Source: Phycisphaerales bacterium
GTDB taxonomy: Bacteria > Planctomycetota > Phycisphaerae > Phycisphaerales > SM1A02
Assembly: GCA_014238785.1 (NCBI GenBank)
Contig: JABAAL010000011.1
Span: 31,714-95,713 of the forward strand
Reading direction: 5' to 3'
Length of the DNA stretch: 64,000 nt
The notes under the pieces were generated by a model. It had not been told where the DNA came from and ran no database searches. It was given only the letters and a program-made list of their open reading frames with translations. This document shows, piece after piece, positions 1-8,188 of the stretch (position 1 is its first letter; each line of letters begins with the position of its first letter). A program made the position numbers and the translations under genes.

Positions 1-517
1 TATTGTGCGCAAGTTCCTGCATTTTTTTACCCATAAATGCTATCTGGGCGCTGAACTCATCGATGTTAACTGGAGGCGCTTTGTCATTTGATGCCTTGTC
101 GACGAGTGTGTGTAGCATGTCGATTTGTGCTTGTATTGCATTTGATTGAGAATTTAACAGCGCAAGAGTATCTTCGACCTCTTTGATTTGAGTAGCAATT
201 TCTTCAACTAATTTGTTATTGACAACGAGCGTTGGTGTTGTTGAAGTATCAACACTAAGAAGGGATGCGTTGTCACTTACGTGTGCTTGGATGGAATCAA
301 GGTAGGCAGTGGATGGCAAATCTCTGAAGAACACTGCGTGTCCGCCTGCTTCAAGGTTAAGGGTCGTCGTTCGTGTAATTGCCGCACGATTTCGATAGAG
401 CCTGACATCCGTGATGGCCGCATTTGACTCGATTGGCTGCATTTCTAACGAAACTTGACCATCGAGTGTTGGGGTTAAGGATAGTACCAGTGCAAGGGTG
501 AGAAGTCGAATACGCAT
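1..517 (-). CDS. DUF4140/DUF4139-family secreted protein (5' part, cut by window edge)
   Basis: Read on the minus strand, an ATG at 517 opens a frame that stays open to the window edge (172 codons). A GGAGG Shine-Dalgarno sits 7 nt upstream (about 524-528). Residues 1-20 are a hydrophobic signal peptide. They are followed by AITDVRLYRNRAAITR and a strand-rich stretch, typical of the DUF4140 N-terminal domain of the DUF4139 ('mucoidy inhibitor A'-like) family. A polar coiled-coil segment begins at about residue 100, as usual before DUF4139. The molecular function of the family is unknown; these are exported proteins. The gene lies 36 bp behind glutamate dehydrogenase on the same strand and could share its transcript. 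The C-terminal half is outside the window. Confidence 0.72.
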   Translation of the reverse strand, partial: MRIRLLTLALVLSLTPTLDGQVSLEMQPIESNAAITDVRLYRNRAAITRTTTLNLEAGGHAVFFRDLPSTAYLDSIQAHVSDNASLLSVDTSTTPTLVVNNKLVEEIATQIKEVEDTLALLNSQSNAIQAQIDMLHTLVDKASNDKAPPVNIDEFSAQIAFMGKKMQELAHN

Positions 518-553
518 TAGAAACCTCCAATGGAGTAGTGCTGTTGAGTTGCG

Positions 554-3511
554 TCACTTTTTATGACGACGACCCATGGTTGAAAAAATGCCCGCATCGT
601 GTAACAACGCAGCAACCCTGTCTTTATGTTGCAAATTAGAAGATAAAATTGTCGTAGTGAGTTTTTCGCGTTCCTCTTCAAGGTCGAGGTATCGAAGTGC
701 AAGCCCTGCAAGGTCGGCATCTTCCATTGTTTCGAGATATTCAAAGCCCTCTCTATAGACGATTCTTGCTGCGAGTGATTTTGCCATCATCCACTGTAAA
801 TATGCGTCTGGCATTTCTGTCCAGAGTGAATCGCCTACTCGTTCAAGAAGAATCGGGGGGAGATGTTCAACTACAAGCCGTTTGAGTTCCTCTTGTTGTT
901 GATCGCTCATGTTATCCCAGTTTGCAATGAGGGAATCAGAAACACGCGACATGATTTGACTGATTTTGATGCTCATTTCTGGCAACGGTGAATGTGGATG
1001 GTGTTGATGTAATCTCACGAGCAATTCCGCTTCAGCGCGAGCAAGGTGCCGTAAACGAGTTAGCACTTGTTCAACGAACGTTTCCTTAATTTCCATAAAC
1101 TCAGATTCGTCGATGAGCATGCATGCGCCAATTTCAAAACTAGAACAAATCACACCACACTTATTGGCGGAAGAATCTTTCAAAATTAATGCACCAGCAT
1201 TGGAAAGTTCACGCCTTGCTTCAGGTGTGAGAAACAAGTTTGCGCCTTCGACGATTACTTTTGAACTTGGTGTTCCGTCTTCCTTGAGAAAATTTTTCCA
1301 ATTGCCACCGTGCACCGTCGCGGGGCGGCCGCCACAGGGGATGAAAGCATCGGATTCGATTCGATCGTGCATCGTGTTTCGCAAGTGCACACCTTCTGGG
1401 TCATTGACGGTGGCAATGGAACCGTTTGGTCCAAGTTTTGATTTGTCGAAGCTCGCAATTGGCAGCTCTTCTTCAAAAAGGCGTAGGAGTTCGTTGTGGT
1501 CAAGACCGTCAGGATCTTCGCCACAGCCAGAGCCATCCGCAATGCCAAGAATTTTTACGTTGTCTCCATACTCACGGTTGAGAATTCGTATGCCGTTGCC
1601 AGCAACATCTCCGTCTGGCCCGCCTGTAATTTTGACGGTGAACGTATCTTTGTCTGGGTTGATGCCAATAGCACGTAGTGAAGTATCTAAAAAGACAACG
1701 ACACCCTCGCTTGTTACGCCGTACTCCTTGTGGTTAATGCCTGCACCCGGCTTTGAACTCATGAGCGCTGCTGGCATTGGGTATCCGCGACGTCGAGCTC
1801 TATCAACGACCCAGTCAATCAACTTGGGTGTGATGTTTTCATCTGGGCCTAAGTAAATAAGTTCTTTGTGCTTGAGTCGATCAACTATTTTAGCAATTGT
1901 CTTCTTGTCTGGCGTAATGAGATCGATAATGGAATTCACGAACGCCTTCACGCTACGACTTACGCGGCCTTGAGGGTGCACGAGAATGGCCGCCTTGGAA
2001 CCACCTTCTGGTATGTCTTTATTTTTGAGTTGTTGCGCAAACGCTAAGTTATACGCTTCGTCGTACAGTCGTTCTTGTTCACGAGTAAATTGCTCAACGC
2101 TGCGCGGGTGAATTGCGCGCACACCTCCACGAGCGATATCGCGAAATCGTACGTGGAATCCGTTGAAATCTCTCCCGTGCACAAAGAACACGCCAAAGGG
2201 GCACTCTGCGCGATCTTCTGTTGTGAGCAAGGATGCATCAATTCGCATGGAAAGGGCGTAGCGGTCTTCTATAAACAAATTAGTTCGACGAACTGCGTGG
2301 ACTGCCTCAAGCATTTTTACAAAGATAGTTCGAGCGTCTTCGAGGTCGACGGTATTGTCGATCGTTTCGAGGAGGGAAGTGCGTAACGAGTCGTACTCGT
2401 TGTTACTAAGTGGGTGGTCTGGGTTGAACCGTTGGCGTAATACATCTGCGATATCGGAAGCAATCTCAATGTTTTTTCTAATTAACCGGTCCATCCGCGT
2501 TGGGTTGAACGCGTATGCATTTTTCTTTACGAGCACTTGATAGACTAAATCGAGTATTGCGGTAATGATTTCAGCAGTTTCGAGCGTGAGTTCAGGATAC
2601 GCGTATCCAAGTCGAACCGTTCGTGGGTCGAGCCATTTGAGTCGCAATAAATCTGCACGAACTTCTTCCCATAGTGAACTTGTTTCGTCAATTACTCCGC
2701 CATCTGGCCCTTGAACAACACATCCAACAAGGGTAATCCAGCCATTGTCACCATCTTCAATACTATCAAGGTACGCCCGATGAATATTGATATGAGATTT
2801 ACTTAAACGAGTTGCAATCCGTTGCAACATGGATCGCCTTGTGGAGTTGCTGACTGCGACAATAATCCGACTTAGCGATGGGTCTGATTCACGTTCAAGC
2901 GCAACGGCTGTGCCGTCAGTTCCTGTGAGGCTTTCTACGAGTTGCCAGTGTTTCTCCATTCGAAGTGGCGTGATGGTTGCGAGATAATCTTCAGAGCAGC
3001 GAGTAAAATAACTTCGAACTTGGTCAGCGTTCCAATCAAGACCATGTTCTTGAGCATACGAAATAGTGTCTTCAACTTGCGTTGCGTGTTCTTGGTTCTC
3101 AAGAGAAAATGGAGCCGCTTCACCGAATTCAAATGTATCTACTACAAGAGTGCCGTCACCTGCAGTATGGATTTTTGCAGCGCGTAGTGTTTCATTTAAG
3201 GGGAGTTCATCCATAATTTCAGCGAGAACTCCAGGGTAGTCCAGCGGTCGCATGCATGTCCATTTTGAACCATCTTCCGATCTCAGCGTGAGTTCGATTG
3301 GTCGGTCTGAGGCTTTTGCCGCGATGATTGCTCTGAGGTGGGCGAGTTGGGTTTCTTCATGAGTATCTTGAAAATACATGAGCGGCATTTGTTCAAGAAA
3401 CCATGGAACGATGTCTTCGGCCGTGGTTCGAAGGCTATTTGTGACCTTATCGATGACGGAATTAGGGTTGTCCGGCTTGCTGCCAATGGGCTGGTTAGAG
3501 AGGATTGCCAT
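554..3511 (-). CDS. gdh: NAD-specific glutamate dehydrogenase, large (about 115 kDa) class
   Basis: Oxidatively deaminates L-glutamate to 2-oxoglutarate with NAD+, normally in glutamate catabolism. The 985-residue protein fits the 115-kDa class rather than the short hexameric enzymes (about 450) or the 180-kDa class (about 1600). The N-terminal 430 residues form the long family-specific regulatory region. The catalytic half begins near residue 460 with RDIARGGVRAIHPRS. The lysine-glycine motif KNKDIPEGGSKAA lies near residues 500-512, GAGINHKEYGVTSEG near 585, and the dinucleotide-binding segment GGPDGDVAGNGIR near 630. The start at 3511 is the first ATG and no strong Shine-Dalgarno is evident. 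It is transcribed divergently from ribF. The length and completeness argue for a functional enzyme. Confidence 0.93.
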   Translation of the reverse strand: MAILSNQPIGSKPDNPNSVIDKVTNSLRTTAEDIVPWFLEQMPLMYFQDTHEETQLAHLRAIIAAKASDRPIELTLRSEDGSKWTCMRPLDYPGVLAEIMDELPLNETLRAAKIHTAGDGTLVVDTFEFGEAAPFSLENQEHATQVEDTISYAQEHGLDWNADQVRSYFTRCSEDYLATITPLRMEKHWQLVESLTGTDGTAVALERESDPSLSRIIVAVSNSTRRSMLQRIATRLSKSHINIHRAYLDSIEDGDNGWITLVGCVVQGPDGGVIDETSSLWEEVRADLLRLKWLDPRTVRLGYAYPELTLETAEIITAILDLVYQVLVKKNAYAFNPTRMDRLIRKNIEIASDIADVLRQRFNPDHPLSNNEYDSLRTSLLETIDNTVDLEDARTIFVKMLEAVHAVRRTNLFIEDRYALSMRIDASLLTTEDRAECPFGVFFVHGRDFNGFHVRFRDIARGGVRAIHPRSVEQFTREQERLYDEAYNLAFAQQLKNKDIPEGGSKAAILVHPQGRVSRSVKAFVNSIIDLITPDKKTIAKIVDRLKHKELIYLGPDENITPKLIDWVVDRARRRGYPMPAALMSSKPGAGINHKEYGVTSEGVVVFLDTSLRAIGINPDKDTFTVKITGGPDGDVAGNGIRILNREYGDNVKILGIADGSGCGEDPDGLDHNELLRLFEEELPIASFDKSKLGPNGSIATVNDPEGVHLRNTMHDRIESDAFIPCGGRPATVHGGNWKNFLKEDGTPSSKVIVEGANLFLTPEARRELSNAGALILKDSSANKCGVICSSFEIGACMLIDESEFMEIKETFVEQVLTRLRHLARAEAELLVRLHQHHPHSPLPEMSIKISQIMSRVSDSLIANWDNMSDQQQEELKRLVVEHLPPILLERVGDSLWTEMPDAYLQWMMAKSLAARIVYREGFEYLETMEDADLAGLALRYLDLEEEREKLTTTILSSNLQHKDRVAALLHDAGIFSTMGRRHKK

Positions 3512-3607
3512 AGTTGGTATTAGACCTGCTTAAGCCCATCAATACAAGAGATAATGGTACAAATAAAGTGACACACCACCACTTTATTAACAAGTGAATA
3601 CTGCGTG

Positions 3608-3613
3608 TAGAAT
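3608..3613 (+). promoter_or_regulatory. -10-like hexamer TAGAAT just upstream of ribF
   Basis: TAGAAT ends 8 nt before the ribF ATG, so initiation would fall at or 1-2 nt before the start codon. No good -35 is seen at 16-18 bp. No Shine-Dalgarno lies between it and the ATG. It is one of several such sites in the window. Confidence 0.4.
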
Positions 3614-3621
3614 GTCCAGTT

Positions 3622-4524
3622 ATGAAGAAAGCAATATCAATTGGGAATTTTGATGCGGTGCACCATGGTCATTTGGCTTTAGTGCAGGCTGCACGAGATA
3701 TGGTTGGTCCAAATGGGCATGTTGAAATACAGACCTTTGATCCACCTCCAGTGAGTATTCTGGACCCAACGGCGAAACTCGACAGAATAACGACGTTTGA
3801 GGAACGGTCTGCATTGCTGCTATCAGCGGGCGCCAATCGAGTGCGAAAAATTGAACCTACAAAGAGTTTGCTCTGCCAATCGCCAGAAGAGTTCATCGCT
3901 GATGTCATGGCAGAGTCTTCTCCTGATGTAATAGTTGAGGGGGAGGGGTTTTGTTTTGGAAAAAATCGAGTTGGTTCAAATGAAACACTACGAGATATTG
4001 GGAAAAAACTTGGATTTTCTGTTTTCGAGCTAGAGCCTGTTCTGGTGATGTTGGGTGATTCAACATCACTTCGAGCAAGTAGCTCTGAAGTTCGGTCGCT
4101 ACTCAAGCGTGGGCGAGTAGAGGATGCGGCACTCATGTTAGGTCGAGAGGTGCGATGTTCTGGAATTGTGACAAAGGGAGACCAACGAGGCAGAGAAATG
4201 GGTATCCCTACAGCAAATCTCTCGCAGGTCATGACTATGCTGCCAAGGGATGGTATCTATGCTGGAAGTGCGGTTGTTGAAGGCGAATTGTATATTGCAG
4301 CAATAAGTGTTGGGACAAAGCCAACCTTCGGCGAGAATGAGCGAGTGCTAGAGGCCCATCTAATTTCGTTTGATGGAGATTTGGAGCATTATGATTGGCC
4401 GTTGACTGTTACTATCTCGCACTGGATGCGCGAGCAAATTACATTTACGTCAATCGATGCACTTCGATTACAAATCGATGCGGATATCCAGTCAACAATT
4501 ACACTGATAGAAAGCACAAGATGA
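3622..4524 (+). CDS. ribF: Bifunctional riboflavin kinase / FAD synthetase
   Basis: Phosphorylates riboflavin to FMN and adenylylates FMN to FAD in the cytoplasm. The 300-residue length is typical. The N-terminal adenylyltransferase domain opens with SIGNFDAVHHGH (the G-x-F-D-x-x-H-x-G-H nucleotidyltransferase signature, residues 5-16) and includes TSLRASSSEVR near residue 150. The C-terminal riboflavin kinase domain begins near residue 175 with KGDQRGREMGIPTANL (the G-x-P-T-A-N motif) and continues with ISVGTKPTFGENERVLEAHL. It is the first gene of a plus-strand run. Its stop overlaps the next ATG in an ATGA tetramer, implying translational coupling with the DHH phosphoesterase. There is no clear Shine-Dalgarno, but a -10-like element sits right against the start. 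Confidence 0.93.
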   Translation: MKKAISIGNFDAVHHGHLALVQAARDMVGPNGHVEIQTFDPPPVSILDPTAKLDRITTFEERSALLLSAGANRVRKIEPTKSLLCQSPEEFIADVMAESSPDVIVEGEGFCFGKNRVGSNETLRDIGKKLGFSVFELEPVLVMLGDSTSLRASSSEVRSLLKRGRVEDAALMLGREVRCSGIVTKGDQRGREMGIPTANLSQVMTMLPRDGIYAGSAVVEGELYIAAISVGTKPTFGENERVLEAHLISFDGDLEHYDWPLTVTISHWMREQITFTSIDALRLQIDADIQSTITLIESTR

Positions 4525-5546
4525 CAACACAGGCAAACGTGTATGAATCGACAACAAGTTTCTCAGGATTAGCGCAGCGAATTACTAACGCGCAGCGCAT
4601 TATCGTGACAACGCATAGAAAACCTGATGGTGACGCAATTGGTTCAGTCATTGGGCTTTGCCGAGGGCTTCAAAGTATTGGGAAAGACGCAACGAACTTG
4701 TTCATTGGGCCAATTGAACATGGGCTTCGGCTTGCAGCGGGTGATTGTGAGTTAAACATTTTAGATGAGGTTGGCCTTCCAGAGGAAGAACCCGATTTGA
4801 TTATCGTTGCCGACACCGGAGCTTGGTCGCAACTTGAAGCACTCGAGAAATGGTTACGGGAACGAAAAGAAATTGTGATTGGAATGGATCATCATACAAA
4901 CGGTGACGAGGTTGCTGCCGATAGAGTTGTGGATACTTCTGCTGCAGCTTGTACGCAAGTTGTCATGGAACTTTTTGAAGAGATGGGAATTTCACTTGGT
5001 TCGGGAAGAAACTCGGTCGCAGAAGCACTCTTTATTGGCTTGGGAACTGACACAGGTTGGTTTCGATTTTCAAATGCTGATGCCCGCTGCTTTTCGGATG
5101 CATCTCGATTGCTTGAACACAATATTAATAGGTATGAACTCTATCGAACACTCGAAGAAACAGCAAGGCCTGCACGGATGGAACTCTTGCAGCGGATGCT
5201 TGCAAGTATTGAATACGTTGGACCAGTTGCAATTATGTGTCTCCGCTCAACAGATTTCCAAGAAACAAATGGATCTTCCACGGATCTCATTGGGTTAGTG
5301 AACACGCCTATGGTGTTGGAGAATATTCAAGCGGCTGTGCTTATTACGGATACTGACCCGACTGTGACGAAGATAAGTTTTCGTTCAAAGCCATCAATGC
5401 CCGGAGCGCTATTTCCGTTGATTGATGTCAACAAGCTAGCGAATAATTTTGAAGGTGGCGGACATGTACATGCAGCTGGAGCACGCGTTTTTTCGCCTTT
5501 AGAGGATGTAAAGGCACAACTCATCGAATTACTCCAAGAATTGTGA
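4521..5546 (+). CDS. nrnA: DHH-family phosphoesterase (nanoRNase/pAp phosphatase type)
   Basis: Likely degrades short oligoribonucleotides and/or dephosphorylates 3'-phosphoadenosine-5'-phosphate. The 341-residue frame is taken from the ATG at 4521, which overlaps the ribF stop (ATGA). An upstream in-frame start inside ribF would add 42 residues with no family resemblance. DHH motifs: THRKPDGDAIGS (motif I), IVADTGAWSQ (motif II), GMDHHTNGDE (the DHH triad) and GLGTDTGWFRFSN (motif IV). The C-terminal DHHA1 domain ends with FEGGGHVHAAGARV, whose GGGH supports RNA substrate binding. Family-level function is secure; choosing between nanoRNase and pAp phosphatase needs biochemistry. In many bacteria nrnA homologues sit near ribF/truB/rbfA, which fits this position. 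Confidence 0.88.
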   Translation: MTTQANVYESTTSFSGLAQRITNAQRIIVTTHRKPDGDAIGSVIGLCRGLQSIGKDATNLFIGPIEHGLRLAAGDCELNILDEVGLPEEEPDLIIVADTGAWSQLEALEKWLRERKEIVIGMDHHTNGDEVAADRVVDTSAAACTQVVMELFEEMGISLGSGRNSVAEALFIGLGTDTGWFRFSNADARCFSDASRLLEHNINRYELYRTLEETARPARMELLQRMLASIEYVGPVAIMCLRSTDFQETNGSSTDLIGLVNTPMVLENIQAAVLITDTDPTVTKISFRSKPSMPGALFPLIDVNKLANNFEGGGHVHAAGARVFSPLEDVKAQLIELLQEL

Positions 5547-5595
5547 TTCATTGTTGCACGCTCTAGCGTACAATTTATTGAGGTAGAGCATTTAT

Positions 5596-7215
5596 ATGGA
5601 CATCCTTCTTCATATCGCGAATAAAGCAAAGGCAAGATTGCAATTTGATTTGGTATTGCACCATTTTTCGTATTGGTTTCTTTATCTTACGAGTGCAGTC
5701 TTTGTAGTAGCAGTCGTTGATCGCTTCGGCAGTTTGCCGCTGTTTCCATGGGATAGTATTTGGATTGCTTTTGGATGTTTTAGTGTTGTCATTATTGTTT
5801 CACAGTGGAACTCAAAAACATTTTCGACAATTGAGGCCGCCTCAGAAGTTGATAATAGATTACAACTGCACGATCGTATTTCATCTGCGTTGACTTGTAA
5901 GACAATTGGGAATCCATTTGCAGATGCCGTACTTGCAGACGCTCTTTCGGTTGTTAAAAGGGAGCAAGTCGAATCCTCAGTAGTACGAAATTTTCCAATT
6001 CAGTTTCCTAAAACATTTGCTTGGGGATTGATAGTACTTTGCGCTACATTTTTCGTATTATGGTCTCCACAGTGGGGCTTCGGAGGCGGCGGCGGTGGAG
6101 AAGGTGTTCCTGCTGCGGTCCTAGCTTCAAGAGAGAATATTGAATCCTCAGTTGATTCTGTGCTTGAACAATTAAAAGCTGATGAAGAATTGAGCGAGGA
6201 ACTTGAAGACGAATTAGAACAACTTGCTGCAACAACTACAGATAACCTTGCTGACCCTGAAAAAATGCGACGCGACGCTTTGAAGAAGATGACAGACTTG
6301 CAAAAACGACTCGATGAAATGATGCAGGACGAAAATGCACTTGCTTTCGAAGAGATGTTGCGAAGAATGCAGGGATTGAAACTTCCAAAGAGTGGAAGTA
6401 CGCTTCCTATGATTGCTGCGATGAAAAATAGCGACATGAACAAAGCCAAAAAAGAATTCGATAAGTTGCAAAAAAAAATGGATTCAAGTGAATTGTCTGA
6501 AGAAGAACGTAAAGAACTAGCAGAGCAACTAGAAGAACTTGCAAAGCAGTTTGATACACTTGCAAAAGCAAACGATGCGTTAGCTTCTGAATTGTCCGCA
6601 GCTGGATTAAACGGTGCGCTCGCGAAAAATGCAGAAGCCGCTATGAAGGCGATTCAAAATGCAAAAAACTTAACGGAAGACCAAAAGAAAAAGTTGCTTG
6701 AATTACTCAAAGCACAACAAAAGGCAAGTGCGCAGTGCAAAAAAATGGGGGAGGGTTGTAAACAATGCGCAAGCGGAAAAGAAGGCACCCTCGCTGCAAG
6801 TGAATTTGAAAAAATGCAAGCAATGCAACAGTTCATGACAAAGGCTCAGATGGCAAAAAATGCTTGTAAGAAAGCAGGCTCATGCATGGGGCAAACAGGC
6901 GGGCAAGGGCAGGGTAATGGAGGCTCCAATCCAATAGAAGAAACAGAAACAACCATGGTTGCAGAGCGAACACCGGTGAGTACGCTCGATGGCACCATTA
7001 TTGCAAAGCAATTATTTGAGGGTGGCATGTTGACGACTGGCGAATCAACTTCAGTTGTGAAGGAAACGGTGTTAACACAAAGTCGAGAAACAGAGCAAGC
7101 CATTACAGACGAAGAGGTTCCACGTAAGTATCATGACTTGTTACGTCACTATTTTGGGCAACTTGAAGAACTGACGGAGCCATCGGGTAATGAAGATACT
7201 GAAAATAGCGAGTAG
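5596..7215 (+). CDS. Membrane-anchored coiled-coil protein with Cys clusters, unknown function
   Basis: Not recognised beyond its place at the head of a MoxR/VWA operon. The 539 residues contain two hydrophobic segments near 25-42 and 52-70 and a third near 137-155. A glycine run and a very long charged Glu/Lys/Leu-rich coiled-coil region (about 175-420) follow. Two cysteine groups lie at the distal end: CKKMGEGCKQC near 380-391 and CKKAGSC near 424-431, followed by a Gly/Gln-rich linker. The layout resembles large DUF4175-like proteins found beside MoxR/VWA genes in planctomycetes, but that is only an analogy. The start at 5596 has a weak GAGG 13 nt upstream. Its 3' end overlaps the next gene by 26 nt, so co-translation is likely. 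Confidence 0.7.
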   Translation: MDILLHIANKAKARLQFDLVLHHFSYWFLYLTSAVFVVAVVDRFGSLPLFPWDSIWIAFGCFSVVIIVSQWNSKTFSTIEAASEVDNRLQLHDRISSALTCKTIGNPFADAVLADALSVVKREQVESSVVRNFPIQFPKTFAWGLIVLCATFFVLWSPQWGFGGGGGGEGVPAAVLASRENIESSVDSVLEQLKADEELSEELEDELEQLAATTTDNLADPEKMRRDALKKMTDLQKRLDEMMQDENALAFEEMLRRMQGLKLPKSGSTLPMIAAMKNSDMNKAKKEFDKLQKKMDSSELSEEERKELAEQLEELAKQFDTLAKANDALASELSAAGLNGALAKNAEAAMKAIQNAKNLTEDQKKKLLELLKAQQKASAQCKKMGEGCKQCASGKEGTLAASEFEKMQAMQQFMTKAQMAKNACKKAGSCMGQTGGQGQGNGGSNPIEETETTMVAERTPVSTLDGTIIAKQLFEGGMLTTGESTSVVKETVLTQSRETEQAITDEEVPRKYHDLLRHYFGQLEELTEPSGNEDTENSE

Positions 7216-8188
7216 TTTGCTTGCGGGCTTTACGCTTGCTGGCTGTTTTGCTTCAACAGAAAATAAGAACGAAGTCACAGTCTATGTTTCGGCTGATGAA
7301 CAAATTGCCAGAGAAGTGTTTGCTGCATTTACAGAGAAAACTGGGATAGAAGTTTCATGGGTAGGCGATACCGAAGCGTCAAAAACTACAGCGCTTGTGC
7401 AACGGTTGCAACGCGAAAAAAATAATCCTATTGCAGATGTATTTTGGTCGTCTGAAATTTTAGGCACGATCCGACTCGCTCAGGATGAAATAATAGTACC
7501 GGCTAAAACGGAGGTTACACTCTCTTGGCCGGCGCAACATCGAGATGCATCATTTTTGTGGTTTGCATTTTCGCCTCGAGCAAGGGGTATTGCGTATAGA
7601 CCCCTTGAACATGAAGAAACGGAACTCCCAAAGACTTGGTGGGAGTTTGGAGCCGCATCGATAGCAGACCCACGTTTTGGTACAACTAGAACGCACGTTG
7701 CTGTGATGGCGCTCTTTCCAGAAGCGTTTACGGAGTTTTTAAAAACAATCAAGGGCAAGCCGTTGCTTGGGGGGAATGCCGCCACTGTGCAGCAGGTTGT
7801 TGACGGTACAGCAACTTTTGCAATGACTGATAGTGATGATGTACACGCTTCAATAGCAAGGGGTGAATCTGTTGCAATGCATTATCCTTCGCACCATGAT
7901 GGCAAGGGCGGAGGAACATTACTCATTCCAAACACGGTTGCGATTATCCGCAGCTGTGCACATCCTGAACTTGCAAATCAGTTTGTGGATTTTATGCTTA
8001 GCGATGAAGTTGCACTATTACTTGCGACATCGACATCGCATAATATTCCATTGCAGCGAAGTGTCGCGGAACAATTTCCACAGTTACAAGTGGACAATCC
8101 ATTACAAGTAGATTTTACTAAAGCATCTGCGCTGGAAGATGAAGCAATTGCTCGGCTGATGAAAGCGCTGTCTCATGAAAGCAAGTAA
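7190..8188 (+). CDS. Iron(III)-type ABC transporter substrate-binding lipoprotein
   Basis: A periplasmic type-II binding protein of the FbpA/FutA/AfuA class (extracellular solute-binding family 1). Residues 1-19 are a lipoprotein signal peptide with lipobox LAGC. The mature part starts with EVTVYVSADEQIAREVF, then ADVFWSSEILGTIRLAQ, WFAFSPRARGIAYRP, and a C-terminal lobe with TVAIIRSCAHPELANQFVDF. This order matches the family, which binds ferric iron or sometimes thiamine or phosphonate-type ligands. The ligand cannot be fixed here. The 332-residue length is normal. It begins inside the preceding gene (26-nt overlap) and ends 14 nt inside the permease gene. No ATP-binding subunit accompanies it in the operon, which is unusual. 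Confidence 0.88.
   Translation: MKILKIASSLLAGFTLAGCFASTENKNEVTVYVSADEQIAREVFAAFTEKTGIEVSWVGDTEASKTTALVQRLQREKNNPIADVFWSSEILGTIRLAQDEIIVPAKTEVTLSWPAQHRDASFLWFAFSPRARGIAYRPLEHEETELPKTWWEFGAASIADPRFGTTRTHVAVMALFPEAFTEFLKTIKGKPLLGGNAATVQQVVDGTATFAMTDSDDVHASIARGESVAMHYPSHHDGKGGGTLLIPNTVAIIRSCAHPELANQFVDFMLSDEVALLLATSTSHNIPLQRSVAEQFPQLQVDNPLQVDFTKASALEDEAIARLMKALSHESK

Noticed and set aside
1113..1856. A 247-codon plus-strand open frame
   Set aside because: Antisense to the catalytic region of glutamate dehydrogenase; low-complexity composition and no motif.
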